This document shows, in pieces, positions 18,587-26,437 of a stretch of DNA of 64,000 nucleotides (within the stretch, counting starts at the first letter, position 1; every line of letters begins with the position of its first letter). The position numbers and the translations under genes were made by a program. The stretch comes from Cauispirillum nitrogeniifigens (GTDB taxonomy: Bacteria; Pseudomonadota; Alphaproteobacteria; Rhodospirillales; Rhodospirillaceae), in contig NZ_JBLOOT010000002.1 in the NCBI RefSeq assembly GCF_049800675.1, positions 1 through 64,000 on the forward strand, written 5' to 3'. The notes beneath the pieces are model-generated. The model did no database searches. It was not told where the DNA came from and saw nothing but the letters and a program-made list of their open reading frames with translations.

Positions 18587-18684
18587 ATCGTCATTCCCGC
18601 GAAAGCGGGACTCCAGGGCCGTGGAGCACGGTCCCCTGCACCTGTCTTCACGACCCTGGGCCCCCGCTTTCGCGGGGGCGACGG
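18587..18684. repeat. Palindromic intergenic repeat between gcvH and gcvPA
   Basis: Two arms of about 31 bp face each other: ATCGTCATTCCCGCGAAAGC... at 18587-18618 and its near complement ...GCTTTCGCGGGGGCGACGG at 18654-18684, with a spacer of about 35 bp. Each arm also contains a small hairpin (CCCGCGAAAGCGGG). The CGTCATTCCCGCGAAAGCGGG motif is, from general knowledge, a widespread dispersed repeat in proteobacterial genomes. In RNA it would fold into a long stem inside the gcv transcript. Confidence 0.8.
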
Positions 18685-18693
18685 AAGGGGGAC

Positions 18694-19071
18694 CTACTCC
18701 AGCCCGGCCACGAAGGCGTCGTAGGCGGCCTGGTCCATCAGGCTGTCGAGTTCGCCGGGGTCGGACAGGGTCAGCTCGAAGAACCAGCCGGCTCCTTGCG
18801 CGTCCTCATTGACCAGGCTGGGGGTGCCTTCCAGGTCGTCGTTGATGGCGGTGACGGTGCCGGTGACGGGGGAGAACACCTCCGACGCCGCCTTGACGCT
18901 CTCGACCACGGCGGCCTCGCCGCCCTGGGTGACGTCCTTGCCGACTTCGGGCAGTTCGACGAACACGACGTCGCCGAGCTGCTGCTGGGCGTACTCGGTG
19001 ATGCCGACGGTGGCGGTGTCACCCTCGACGCGCAGCCACTCGTGATCTTCGGTGAAATACATCTGGCTCAT
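18694..19071 (-). CDS. gcvH: Glycine cleavage system H protein
   Basis: The 125-residue lipoyl carrier that shuttles the aminomethyl intermediate from the P- to the T-protein and electrons to the L-protein. The lipoylated lysine is Lys60 in VVESVKAASEVFSPV; the N-terminus MYFTEDHEWLRVEGD and the mid-section GITEYAQQQLGDVVFVELP are canonical. The start lies 4 nt after the gcvT stop, so the two are one transcript. Confidence 0.97.
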   Translation of the reverse strand: MSQMYFTEDHEWLRVEGDTATVGITEYAQQQLGDVVFVELPEVGKDVTQGGEAAVVESVKAASEVFSPVTGTVTAINDDLEGTPSLVNEDAQGAGWFFELTLSDPGELDSLMDQAAYDAFVAGLE

Positions 19072-19075
19072 GGGC

Positions 19076-20200
19076 TCAACCCCTGTAGTAGCGTTGTTCG
19101 ACGAAAGGCATTGCGGCGACGTGGGCCTCCAGGGGCTTGCCGCGCACCATCAGGACGACCGGCGTGCCGGGCTCGGCAAAGGCGGTCTCGACGTAGCCCA
19201 TGGCCACCGGGCCTTCGACCGTGGGGCCGAAGCCGCCGCTGGTGATCTCGCCGATGACGCGGCCGGCGGTGTCCTGGATCTCGGTGTGGGCGCGGGCCGG
19301 GGCACGGCCGGCGGGGCGGATGCCGACGCGCTTGCGGGCCACCCCCTGCTCCAGCTCAGCCAGGATGCGCGCCGCGCCGGGGAAGCCGCCTTCGGCCCGG
19401 CGGCGCTTGCCGATGGCAAAGGTCAGGCCGGCTTCGACCGGGCTGGTGGTGGTGTCGATGTCGCTGCCATAGAGCGGCAGGCCGGCCTCCAGGCGCAGCG
19501 AATCGCGCGCCCCCAGGCCGGCGGGCGTGCAGTCGGGCATCTCCAGGAAGTGGCGGGCGAGCTTTTCGGCCTGATCGGCGGCGACCGAGATCTCGAACCC
19601 GTCCTCGCCGGTGTAGCCCGAGCGGGTGACGAAGCAGGGGATGCCGCCGACCGTCAGCGGCCCGGCATCCATGAACAGCATCGACGCCGAGGCCGGCGCG
19701 AAGTGCGCCATGACGGCGGCGGCCTTCGGCCCCTGGAGGGCCAGCAGGGCGCGGTCGTGCAGGATCTCCAGGCGGGCGCGCCCCTGCGCGGCCTTTTCGA
19801 TCAGCGCGAAGTCGGCGTCCTTGCAGGCGGCGTTGACGACGATGAACAGCTTGTGGCCGTCGCAGTTGGTGACCATCAGGTCATCGAGGATGCCGCCGGC
19901 GTCGTTGGTCAGCACGGTGTAACGCTGGCGGCCGGGCTTCAGCTCGGCGATGGAGCCGGGCGTCAGGCTTTCGATGACGGCGCAGGCGGCGTCGCCGTGC
20001 AGGAACGCCTGGCCCATGTGCGAGACGTCGAACAGCGTGCAGCCGGTGCGACAGGCGGTGTGCTCGGCAAGGATGCCGGCGGGGTACTGCACCGGCATGG
20101 CATAGCCGGCGAACGGCACCATGCGCGCACCCAGCGTGCGGTGCAGGGCATCCAGCGGCGTGGTCTTGAGATCTGTGGCGGGGGGCGTGGAAGCAGACAC
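19076..20200 (-). CDS. gcvT: Glycine cleavage system aminomethyltransferase (T protein)
   Basis: Transfers the methylene group from aminomethyl-lipoyl-GcvH to tetrahydrofolate, releasing ammonia. Diagnostic stretches are MVPFAGYAMPVQYPAGI, FDVSHMGQAFLHG, SGYTGEDGFEISV (with the folate-site region) and ARDSLRLEAGLPLYG near the middle. I place the start at GTG 20200 because a GGAGG lies 8 nt upstream and translation from there gives the usual length (374 residues). The longer frame to 20290 codes for an arginine-rich tail in the leader and is unlikely to be translated. First gene of the operon, about 115 bp below the riboswitch. Confidence 0.95.
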   Translation of the reverse strand: MSASTPPATDLKTTPLDALHRTLGARMVPFAGYAMPVQYPAGILAEHTACRTGCTLFDVSHMGQAFLHGDAACAVIESLTPGSIAELKPGRQRYTVLTNDAGGILDDLMVTNCDGHKLFIVVNAACKDADFALIEKAAQGRARLEILHDRALLALQGPKAAAVMAHFAPASASMLFMDAGPLTVGGIPCFVTRSGYTGEDGFEISVAADQAEKLARHFLEMPDCTPAGLGARDSLRLEAGLPLYGSDIDTTTSPVEAGLTFAIGKRRRAEGGFPGAARILAELEQGVARKRVGIRPAGRAPARAHTEIQDTAGRVIGEITSGGFGPTVEGPVAMGYVETAFAEPGTPVVLMVRGKPLEAHVAAMPFVEQRYYRG

Positions 20201-20315
20201 GGGCGGGGTCCTCCGGCATGGCCGAGACAGGCGGGAACGCAATCCGCTCCGGCGTCCCCCGGAGCAGACGCGGGACAAACGCCCACGCACGCCCGGACAA
20301 AGCCGATGCGACGGA

Positions 20316-20532
20316 TGCCTCCCTCTGTCTCAGAAACCTGAAAGATTCACCGTTGGGTCCACGCTGAGCGCGGATCGCCGGCTTACTTCGTCGGTGAGGC
20401 CGCGCCAAACCGTGGTGCGGCCTGCTTTCCAGAGGTCCGTCCCCCCGCGGTCCTGGGTGCCTGAGAGTTTCCGGAGGCGGTTGCTCCTTCGGCGCCGGCC
20501 CTGAGTGCTGGACCAGTCTCTCCCACGGGGTT
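20316..20532 (-). promoter_or_regulatory. Tandem glycine riboswitch
   Basis: On the minus strand two glycine aptamers follow each other. The first (about 20532-20441) has GGGAGAGAC, GCCGAAGGAGCAACCGCC and AACTCTCAGGCA, then GGACCGCGGGG. The second (about 20435-20316) has CCTCTGGAAAGCAGG, CACCGACGAAGTAAGCC, AATCTTTCAGGTTTC and ends GACAGAGGGAGG. These are the conserved blocks of the Rfam gcvT-type motif. It lies directly before gcvT and would switch the cleavage operon on when glycine is abundant. The downstream 115 nt contain a GCTCCGG...CCGGAGC hairpin but no U-tract, so control may act on translation. Confidence 0.95.
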
Positions 20533-20547
20533 CATTCGGTTGCGCGC

Positions 20548-20576
20548 AGTGTGCCCACGCCAACGGGGAACGTCAA
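20548..20576 (-). promoter_or_regulatory. Probable promoter of the gcv operon
   Basis: TTGACG (20576-20571 on the minus strand) and CACACT (20553-20548) are separated by 17 nt and lie just upstream of the first aptamer, giving a transcript that starts at about the riboswitch 5' end. The -10 box is a weak match; the assignment rests on position and the good -35. Confidence 0.45.
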
Positions 20577-20732
20577 CACGCCGAATGTGTGGCGACGGCG
20601 ATTTCCCCGCGTCGAAGGAAGGCATGCCCCTAGCGCCTTCGCGGCGGCCGGTTCGCCGTCCGCGCGCTGCCGGGCCGGGGGCGCGGAGCGTAGCCTGGAT
20701 GGCAGCCTGCTCCCGATCCCGGAGGCCGCATC

Positions 20733-21047
20733 GTGCCTTGGCCCGTCGTTCGCCTGCCCGTCGCCGCGCCGCCGGCGCAAGTCGCCTGGCACCGCCAGGA
20801 CGATGCCCGCGTGCTGGGGCCGCACACGGTGGTGGCGGTGTTCGCCGGCGCCCCGCCGGCACCGCCCGTCCGCCCGCCGCAGGTCGTGCCGGCGCTGCGG
20901 CAGCGCATCGAATATGTCCGCCTGTTCGAGGACGGGCACTCTCCCCCCGCGCCGCCCACCGGCAACCGCGCCCGCCGCGCGGCGGTGGAGCGGTACGCGC
21001 AGGCGTTACCCGGCGGGGGGCGAGGGGAGAGGCGGGGCGTCCTTTAA
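20733..21047 (+). CDS. Small hypothetical protein
   Basis: Unrecognised 104-residue frame starting GTG after a well-placed GGAGG (20719-20725 region, about 8 nt before the start). The protein is proline- and arginine-rich, with an internal VVPALRQRIEYVRLFEDG segment that looks structured, and no signal peptide. The stop overlaps the convergent MaoC gene by 4 nt. The ribosome site and codon bias argue for a gene; the low-complexity composition argues for caution. Confidence 0.4.
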   Translation: MPWPVVRLPVAAPPAQVAWHRQDDARVLGPHTVVAVFAGAPPAPPVRPPQVVPALRQRIEYVRLFEDGHSPPAPPTGNRARRAAVERYAQALPGGGRGERRGVL

Positions 21048-21481
21048 CCCTTCTTCGGCACCATCAGGGTGGCTTCGCCGTCGATGACCACCTTGTCGCC
21101 GACCAGGGCCTGGGTGCGGAAGGTCACGAAGCCCTTGTCCTCGGCCTTGCCGGTGCATTCGACGCGGGCGACCACGGTGTCGCCGATCTTGACCGGGGCC
21201 TTGAACTTCAGCGACTGGTTGACGTAGATGCAGCCCGGCCCCGGCAGCTTGGTGCCGAACACGGCCGAGATCAGGCCGGCCGACAGCATGCCGTGGGCGA
21301 TGCGGCCCTTGAACATGGTGGTCTTGGCGTATTCGTCGTTGAGGTGCACCGGGTTGGTGTCGCCCGACACGCCGGAGAACATCAGGATGTCGGCTTCGGT
21401 CACGGTCTTGCCGAAGGTCGCGGACATGCCTTCGGTGATGTCCTCAAAGTAATGGGTGACCGGGTTGTCCAGGGCGCTCAT
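21044..21481 (-). CDS. MaoC-family (R)-specific enoyl-CoA hydratase
   Basis: A 145-residue hot-dog fold hydratase of the PhaJ/MaoC type, which hydrates trans-2-enoyl-CoA to (R)-3-hydroxyacyl-CoA. The hydratase-2 motif is FSGVSGDTNPVHLND with catalytic Asp41 and His46; GRIAHGMLSAGLISAVFG follows. The start at 21481 is supported by GGAGG; the longer frame adds an unlikely leader. It stands alone. In organisms of this group such enzymes feed polyhydroxyalkanoate synthesis or modify acyl chains; no pha gene is in this window to decide. Confidence 0.9.
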   Translation of the reverse strand: MSALDNPVTHYFEDITEGMSATFGKTVTEADILMFSGVSGDTNPVHLNDEYAKTTMFKGRIAHGMLSAGLISAVFGTKLPGPGCIYVNQSLKFKAPVKIGDTVVARVECTGKAEDKGFVTFRTQALVGDKVVIDGEATLMVPKKG

Positions 21482-21604
21482 GGAATGACCTCCAGCGTTG
21501 CCACACGAGATTGTGCGGCGCAGTATAGGCGGCGCGCGCCATTCCGCGCAAGGCAATCCCCTGTTACAAAAGGGTTTAAGTCCCGTCCTTCGGAGGTTTA
21601 AGCG

Positions 21605-21874
21605 ATGCGCCCCGCCCTGATCGTCGCCGTGGCCCTGCTGGGCACCGCCGCCGCCTGCGCCCCCGCCCGCGCGCCGTGGAGCGCGGCGGGCGTGTCGCCA
21701 GCCGAAACCGCCAGCGAGTGGGAGGACTGCAAGCGCCAGGCCCGCTACGAGATCGGCGCCGCCGACGGCGTGGCCTCCCCGCGCGTCGGCGAGGACCGCC
21801 GCACCGCCGGCGACCGCGAGCGGCGCATCATCGAGTCGTGCATGCGCGTGAAGGGCTTCACGCCCAAACGCTGA
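21605..21874 (+). CDS. Small lipoprotein-like exported protein
   Basis: 89 residues. It starts MRPALIVAVALLGTAAAC, a signal peptide with a lipobox-like ending at Cys18, so it is probably lipidated and membrane anchored. The mature part is charged and contains two further cysteines (EDCKRQARYE and IESCMRVKGF), which could form a disulfide. A strong GGAGG ribosome site precedes the ATG. Proteins of this outline are common small hypotheticals in the order; the function is unknown. Confidence 0.75.
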   Translation: MRPALIVAVALLGTAAACAPARAPWSAAGVSPAETASEWEDCKRQARYEIGAADGVASPRVGEDRRTAGDRERRIIESCMRVKGFTPKR

Positions 21875-21893
21875 CCGGGACCGCGCTGATCCC

Positions 21894-22502
21894 TCAGGCG
21901 GGCACGTCCTCCACCGGCTCGCCGCGCTCCAGGCGCAGCGGCACCACCCCGGCCCACACCGGCACGGCCATGTCCTCGGCGTCGTCCTTGGGCGGGCCGA
22001 CGCGCACCTTGGCCGACGCCTCGGTGATGGGCAGGGCGATGACGGCGGTGGCCTTCAGTTCCGAGGCCGAGGGCGCGCGCACCAGCGGCCAGCGGCCCGG
22101 CGCCAGCTTGTCCATCATGGCTTCCAGGACGGCGGTCTTCTCCGCCGGGTCGGCGACGGCGCGGCAGGTGCCGAACACCGCCACGCTGCGGAAGTTGACC
22201 GAGTGGTGGAAGGCCGAGCGGGCCAGCACCAACCCGTCGAGCAACGTCGCCGTCAGGCAGGCGTCGGCGCCCTCGGCCAGGGCGGCATAGAGGGCATTGC
22301 CGGCGTGCCCGTGGAAGAACAGTTCCTCGCCCACGCGCCAGTGCAGGGTCGGCTGCACCCACGGCCGGCCGCGCACGGTGGCGCCGATGTGACACACCGG
22401 GGCCTCGTCGAGGATGGCGTGGATGGTCGCCAGGTCGTGGCTGACGCGGTTGGCGAGGCGGCGGCCGCGGGTCGTTTCGGTGGCAGACAGAACGGTGGAC
22501 AC
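21894..22502 (-). CDS. Pyridoxamine 5'-phosphate oxidase-family FMN-binding protein
   Basis: 202 residues with the split-barrel flavin-binding fold of PF12900-type proteins: VSHDLATIHAILDEAPVCHIGATVRGRPWVQPTLHW is followed by LFFHGHAGNALYAAL and VNFRSVAVFGTCRAV. The substrate is unknown; PNPOx activity is not implied by the fold. GTG at 22502 has GGAGG 8 nt upstream, and the frame beyond it runs into the MocR gene. It is divergent from that regulator with only 54 bp between, the usual MocR target arrangement, so a role in B6 or a related amine metabolism under its control is likely. Confidence 0.82.
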   Translation of the reverse strand: MSTVLSATETTRGRRLANRVSHDLATIHAILDEAPVCHIGATVRGRPWVQPTLHWRVGEELFFHGHAGNALYAALAEGADACLTATLLDGLVLARSAFHHSVNFRSVAVFGTCRAVADPAEKTAVLEAMMDKLAPGRWPLVRAPSASELKATAVIALPITEASAKVRVGPPKDDAEDMAVPVWAGVVPLRLERGEPVEDVPA

Positions 22503-22556
22503 GGCAAGGACCTCCCTGGGGGTGACAGGCCGCCAGGGTGGGGGCACAATGGCCCC

Positions 22557-24050
22557 ATGAAAAGAGCCACTTCCGACAAATTGCTGGAGCCAATCTGGAC
22601 CGGCGCCGGCGGCATCCTGCACCTGCCCGCCGAGTCGGGGGAGCCGCTGCACCGCCGCGTCTACTTCGCCCTGCGCGACGCCATCCTGGCCGGGCGCCTG
22701 CCGCCGGGCCAACGGCTGCCGTCCACCCGCGCCCTGGCGGCCACCCTGGGCCTCGCCCGCAACACCGTCCTGGCGGCCTATGACCAGCTGGCGGCGGAGG
22801 GCTATGTGGAGGGCCGCCCCGGCGCCGGCACGGTGGTGCGCGCCGCCCTGGGCGAGGCCCCGGCCCTGCCCGACCGGCCACTGGCCCCGCACGCCCCGCC
22901 CCGGCCCTCCGCCCTGGCCCGCCGGCTGGCCGGGCACCGCGTCCACCCGCCCAGCGGCTGGCTGCCGTTCCGCCCCGGCGTGCCGGCCCTGGAGGAGTTT
23001 CCCTGGGACGTCTGGGGCCGCCTGCTGCGGCGGCGCTGGCGCCGCCCCGGCCCGGCCCTGACCCTGGCGCGCGACAATGCCGGGCTGCCGGCCCTGCGCG
23101 AGGCGGTGGCGGCGTGGCTGCGCGAAAGCCGTGCCCTGCGCTGTTCGGCCGAGCAGGTGCTGATCGTCGGCGGCGGCCAGCAGGCCCTGGACCTGGCGGC
23201 CCGCCTGCTGCTCGACCCCGGCGACGTGGCGGCGGTGGAGGATCCCGGCTTCAGTGGCGCCGACGCGGCGCTGACGGCGGCCGGGGCGACCCTGACCCCG
23301 GTGCCGGTGGACGCCGCCGGGCTGGTGGTCGAGGCGCTGCCGGAGCGGGCGCGGGCGGTGCTGGTCACGCCGTCGCGCAACTTCCCGCTCGGCGTCACCC
23401 TGTCCCTGGAGCGGCGCCTGGCGCTGCTGGCCTGGGCGCGACGGGCCGGGGCCTGGGTGATCGAGGACGACTACGACAGCGAATTCCGCTTCGACGGCCG
23501 CCCGGTCGCCAGCCTCCAGGGCCTGGACGAGGACGGCCGCGTCGTCTACCTGGGCACCTTCAGCCGGGTGCTGTTCCCCGGCCTGCGCCTGGGCTATCTG
23601 GTGGTGCCCGAGGGGCTGGCCGCCACCGCCCAGGGCGTGCGCGGACTGCTCGACGGCGGGCCGTCGACGGTGCATCAGGCGGCGCTGGCCGACTTATTCG
23701 CCGAGGGCTGGTTCGCCGGCCACCTGCGGGCCATGCGGGCGCTCTACGCGCGGCGGCGCAGCGTGCTGGTGGAGGCTCTCTCGGAGCACCTCGGCGACAG
23801 CCTGGCGATCACCGGCGCCGATGGCGGCATGCACCTGTCCGTGACGGTGCCCGACGACACCCGGCTGGTCGCCGTCCTGGCCCGCCAACGCGTCGAGGCC
23901 GCCGCCCTGTCGGCCTTCCATCGCGGCGCGGCGGCGCGCAGCGGGCTGGTCCTGGGCTTCGCCGGCTGGCCCGAGCCGGTGCTGCGGGCGGCGTGCGAGC
24001 GGTTGTCGCGCGCTTTGGTGCCGTGGACAGCCGGCGGCCGGCTGGGGTAA
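22557..24050 (+). CDS. MocR-type GntR regulator with aminotransferase domain
   Basis: 497 residues: a GntR winged helix (about 35-100; LRDAILAGRLPPGQRLPSTRALAATLGLARNTV...) joined to a fold-type I aminotransferase-like domain. The effector domain has the NFPLGVTLSLERR and EDDYDSEFRFDGRP motifs that bind PLP phosphate and ring. Where the family has the PLP lysine in GTFSK, this protein has Arg337 in GTFSRVLFPGLRLGY, so it may not form a Schiff base. The start follows ATG at 22557 in a 54-bp divergent region. It probably controls the neighbouring flavin oxidase gene. Confidence 0.9.
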   Translation: MKRATSDKLLEPIWTGAGGILHLPAESGEPLHRRVYFALRDAILAGRLPPGQRLPSTRALAATLGLARNTVLAAYDQLAAEGYVEGRPGAGTVVRAALGEAPALPDRPLAPHAPPRPSALARRLAGHRVHPPSGWLPFRPGVPALEEFPWDVWGRLLRRRWRRPGPALTLARDNAGLPALREAVAAWLRESRALRCSAEQVLIVGGGQQALDLAARLLLDPGDVAAVEDPGFSGADAALTAAGATLTPVPVDAAGLVVEALPERARAVLVTPSRNFPLGVTLSLERRLALLAWARRAGAWVIEDDYDSEFRFDGRPVASLQGLDEDGRVVYLGTFSRVLFPGLRLGYLVVPEGLAATAQGVRGLLDGGPSTVHQAALADLFAEGWFAGHLRAMRALYARRRSVLVEALSEHLGDSLAITGADGGMHLSVTVPDDTRLVAVLARQRVEAAALSAFHRGAAARSGLVLGFAGWPEPVLRAACERLSRALVPWTAGGRLG

Positions 24051-24085
24051 AGGGGAAGGACCTCATTCACCGATCAGGGCTCCCC

Positions 24086-24817
24086 ATGACCAGCAACCCC
24101 ATCTATGTGGCCATCGACACGCCCGACCTGGGCGCCGCCACGGGCCTCGCCGCCAGACTGGCCGATGTCGCCGGGGGGCTCAAGCTGGGCCTCGAATTCT
24201 TCAGCGCCAACGGACCCAAGGGCGTGCAGCAGGTCGCCAAGGCCGGCGGCGGGCTGCCGGTGTTCCTGGACCTGAAGTTCCACGACATTCCCAACACCGT
24301 GGCCGGCGCCGTGCGCTCGGCCTGCGCGGCGCGGCCGGCGGTGATGACCATCCATGCCTCCGGCGGCCGGGCGATGATGGAGGCCGCCGCCAACGCCGCC
24401 GCCGACGGTGCCCGCGAGCACGGCGTCGACCGCCCGCTGATCGTCGCCGTCACCGTGCTGACCAGCCTGGACGCCGCCGACCTGAGCGACATCGGCGTCG
24501 CCCGCGCGGTCGACCAGCAGGTGCTGGAACTGGCCCGCCTGGCCAAGGAATGCCACCTCGATGGCGTCGTCTGCTCGCCGCTGGAGGCCGCCGCCCTGCG
24601 CGCCGCCCTGGGAGCGCGCTTCAAGCTGGTGGTGCCGGGCATCCGCCCGACCTGGGCCGGCGGCGACGACCAGAAGCGCACCCTGACCCCGGCCGAGGCG
24701 GTGGGCGCGGGCGCCGACATCCTGGTCATCGGCCGCCCCATCACCGGCGCCGCCGACCCGCATGCCGCCTGCCAGCGCATCCTGGAGGAACTGCCGCGCG
24801 AGGGAGGGTCGTGCTGA
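24086..24817 (+). CDS. pyrF: Orotidine 5'-phosphate decarboxylase
   Basis: Catalyses the last step of de novo UMP synthesis. A 243-residue TIM barrel with the catalytic DLKFHDIPNT motif (Lys64, Asp67), preceded by GLKLGLEFF and followed by TIHASGGRAMM, VVPGIRP and the phosphate loop VIGRPITGA. The length is normal. The stop overlaps the trpF start by one base (TGATG), so both enzymes are made from one message; a pyrF-trpF pairing is known in this group. Confidence 0.96.
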   Translation: MTSNPIYVAIDTPDLGAATGLAARLADVAGGLKLGLEFFSANGPKGVQQVAKAGGGLPVFLDLKFHDIPNTVAGAVRSACAARPAVMTIHASGGRAMMEAAANAAADGAREHGVDRPLIVAVTVLTSLDAADLSDIGVARAVDQQVLELARLAKECHLDGVVCSPLEAAALRAALGARFKLVVPGIRPTWAGGDDQKRTLTPAEAVGAGADILVIGRPITGAADPHAACQRILEELPREGGSC

Positions 24818-25482
24818 TGGACGACCGGCACCCCGACGATGACCTTCCCCTGGTCAAGATCTGCGGCCTGACCGACTACGACGCGGTGGCCGCCGCCGTG
24901 GAGAACGGCGCCAGCCACCTGGGCCTGGTGTTCTTCCCGCCCAGCCCGCGCAACCTGTCGCCCGACGAAGCGGCCGACCTGATGGACGGCGTGCCCGACG
25001 AAGTGACCATCACCGGCCTGTTCGTCGATCCCACCGACGACGAGATCAACGCGGTGATGCAGCGGGTGCGCCTGGGCCTGCTTCAGCTTCATGGGTCCGA
25101 GACGCCCGAGCGGGTGGAAGCCCTGCGCCTGGAGTTCGGGCTGCCGGTGATGAAGTCCATCGGCGTGTCGTCGGCCGACGACCTCAAGGCCGCCGAGCCC
25201 TACCTGGGCGTCGCCGACATGCTGCTGTTCGACGCCAAGCCGCCCCAGGGCGCCGACCGCCCCGGCGGCAACGCGACCGCCTTCGACTGGGCGATCATGA
25301 AGGCGTGGACCGACACCACGACCCCGTGGCTGCTGGCCGGCGGCCTGACCCCCGACACCGTCGCCGAGGCCCTGCGCGTCTCCGGGGCGCCGGGCGTGGA
25401 CGTGTCCAGCGGCGTCGAAAGCGCGCCCGGACAAAAAGACCCGGCGCTGATCGCGCGCTTCCTGGAAGCCTGCGGGCTTTAG
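24817..25482 (+). CDS. trpF: Phosphoribosylanthranilate isomerase
   Basis: Third step of tryptophan synthesis from anthranilate. 221 residues, TIM barrel: VKICGLTDYDAV (with the catalytic cysteine), GLVFFPPSPRNLS, GLFVDPT, LLQLHGSE, LLFDAKPP (with the catalytic Asp), LLAGGLTPDTV and GVDVSSGVES (phosphate site). The first 11 residues are acidic and variable. It starts one base inside the pyrF stop. The gene is followed by a strong terminator, closing the two-gene operon. Confidence 0.95.
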   Translation: MDDRHPDDDLPLVKICGLTDYDAVAAAVENGASHLGLVFFPPSPRNLSPDEAADLMDGVPDEVTITGLFVDPTDDEINAVMQRVRLGLLQLHGSETPERVEALRLEFGLPVMKSIGVSSADDLKAAEPYLGVADMLLFDAKPPQGADRPGGNATAFDWAIMKAWTDTTTPWLLAGGLTPDTVAEALRVSGAPGVDVSSGVESAPGQKDPALIARFLEACGL

Positions 25483-25530
25483 GATCGCATTTCTACAAGC
25501 CATTGATAGTGCTGGGGAACCAGCCTTCCG

Positions 25531-25564
25531 GGCCGGCGCGGTGGAGATCGCGCCGGCCTCTTTT
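25531..25564 (+). terminator. Rho-independent terminator of pyrF-trpF
   Basis: A perfect 10-bp stem GGCCGGCGCG...CGCGCCGGCC with an 8-nt loop is followed by TCTTTT, about 50 bp after the trpF stop codon. Confidence 0.85.
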
Positions 25565-25708
25565 GCCGGCGGGGATGTTGCGGCCGCGAAGGAATCGGGG
25601 TATGTCACCTGCGAATGCAGTTGATGATGCCGGCGGGCGGGCGGTTTTATTGCGGAACCGTATCGTTTTAGCCCGCCGCCCCGCCGTCGCCGCCGCCGGA
25701 GTGCCCGC

Positions 25709-26428
25709 ATGAGCGCCGTCAAAGCCTCCTATACCATATCCTGCTCCTCGACTTTCCGCGATGCCGTGATGGCGCTCGCCGACCGCCGCCAGGTCAACGC
25801 CGGGGACCTCGCGCGGTCGGTCATGCTGGTGGTCCCCGAGGCCGCCGTCGACGCCTTCGCCGACCCTGGCGAGCCGGGCGCCGACGACCGCGAAACGGTC
25901 ATCGCCCAGTCGGGCCGCACCGTCGGCAAGCCGTGGCGCCGCAAGCCGCGCCTCCAGGTCCGCCTGCCGCCAGGCCTGAGCCCCCTGACCATCCGCAAAG
26001 CCTTGAACCTGGCCCTTGCGCTCGACGGCGGAACAATGGCCCTGGCGGTGGAAGACCCCACCGCGGCGCCGCCGCCCCCCCCCCCGCCCGACCCCCGGCC
26101 GGCCCCCTCGCCGCCCCCTCCGCCGCCTCCTCCATCGGCCAACCCGCACCCCGAGGTGCTGGCGGAAATGGCCCGCCTGCGCGACGACGTCGAACGTCTG
26201 CACGCGGTCATCGGGGCGCTGGCCTTCATGCCCCTGGCGGAAGGCGTGCGCACCCGTGCCGAGGCGCTGCACGTCCTCGGCTTCCCCCCTAACACAAACC
26301 CGGACAGTCGGGAATTGCGGGGCCGTTTCCGCATGCTGGCGACGATTCACCACCCCGACAGCGCCTATGGCAGCCACGACCGCATGAGCCAGATCAACGC
26401 CGCCATGGATCTGCTGCGGCGGGGATAG
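25709..26428 (+). CDS. J-domain protein with proline-rich linker
   Basis: 239 residues in three parts. Residues 1-115 form a globular region with an arginine-rich loop (KPWRRKPRLQVRLPPGLS) of unknown fold. About 120-143 is an almost pure proline linker. The C-terminal 60 residues, LHVLGFPPNTNPDSRELRGRFRMLATIHHPD..., end in a J-like domain with His-Pro-Asp at 215-217, the motif needed to stimulate DnaK ATPase. It is a possible DnaK co-chaperone with an unknown client-binding N-domain. The gene is monocistronic with no clear partner. Confidence 0.75.
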   Translation: MSAVKASYTISCSSTFRDAVMALADRRQVNAGDLARSVMLVVPEAAVDAFADPGEPGADDRETVIAQSGRTVGKPWRRKPRLQVRLPPGLSPLTIRKALNLALALDGGTMALAVEDPTAAPPPPPPPDPRPAPSPPPPPPPPSANPHPEVLAEMARLRDDVERLHAVIGALAFMPLAEGVRTRAEALHVLGFPPNTNPDSRELRGRFRMLATIHHPDSAYGSHDRMSQINAAMDLLRRG

Positions 26429-26437
26429 GCACGGGTC

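Noticed and set aside
26070..26145. Run of C-rich codons looking like a simple repeat
   Set aside because: It lies in frame in the J-domain protein and encodes its proline linker, so it is coding rather than a separate repeat.
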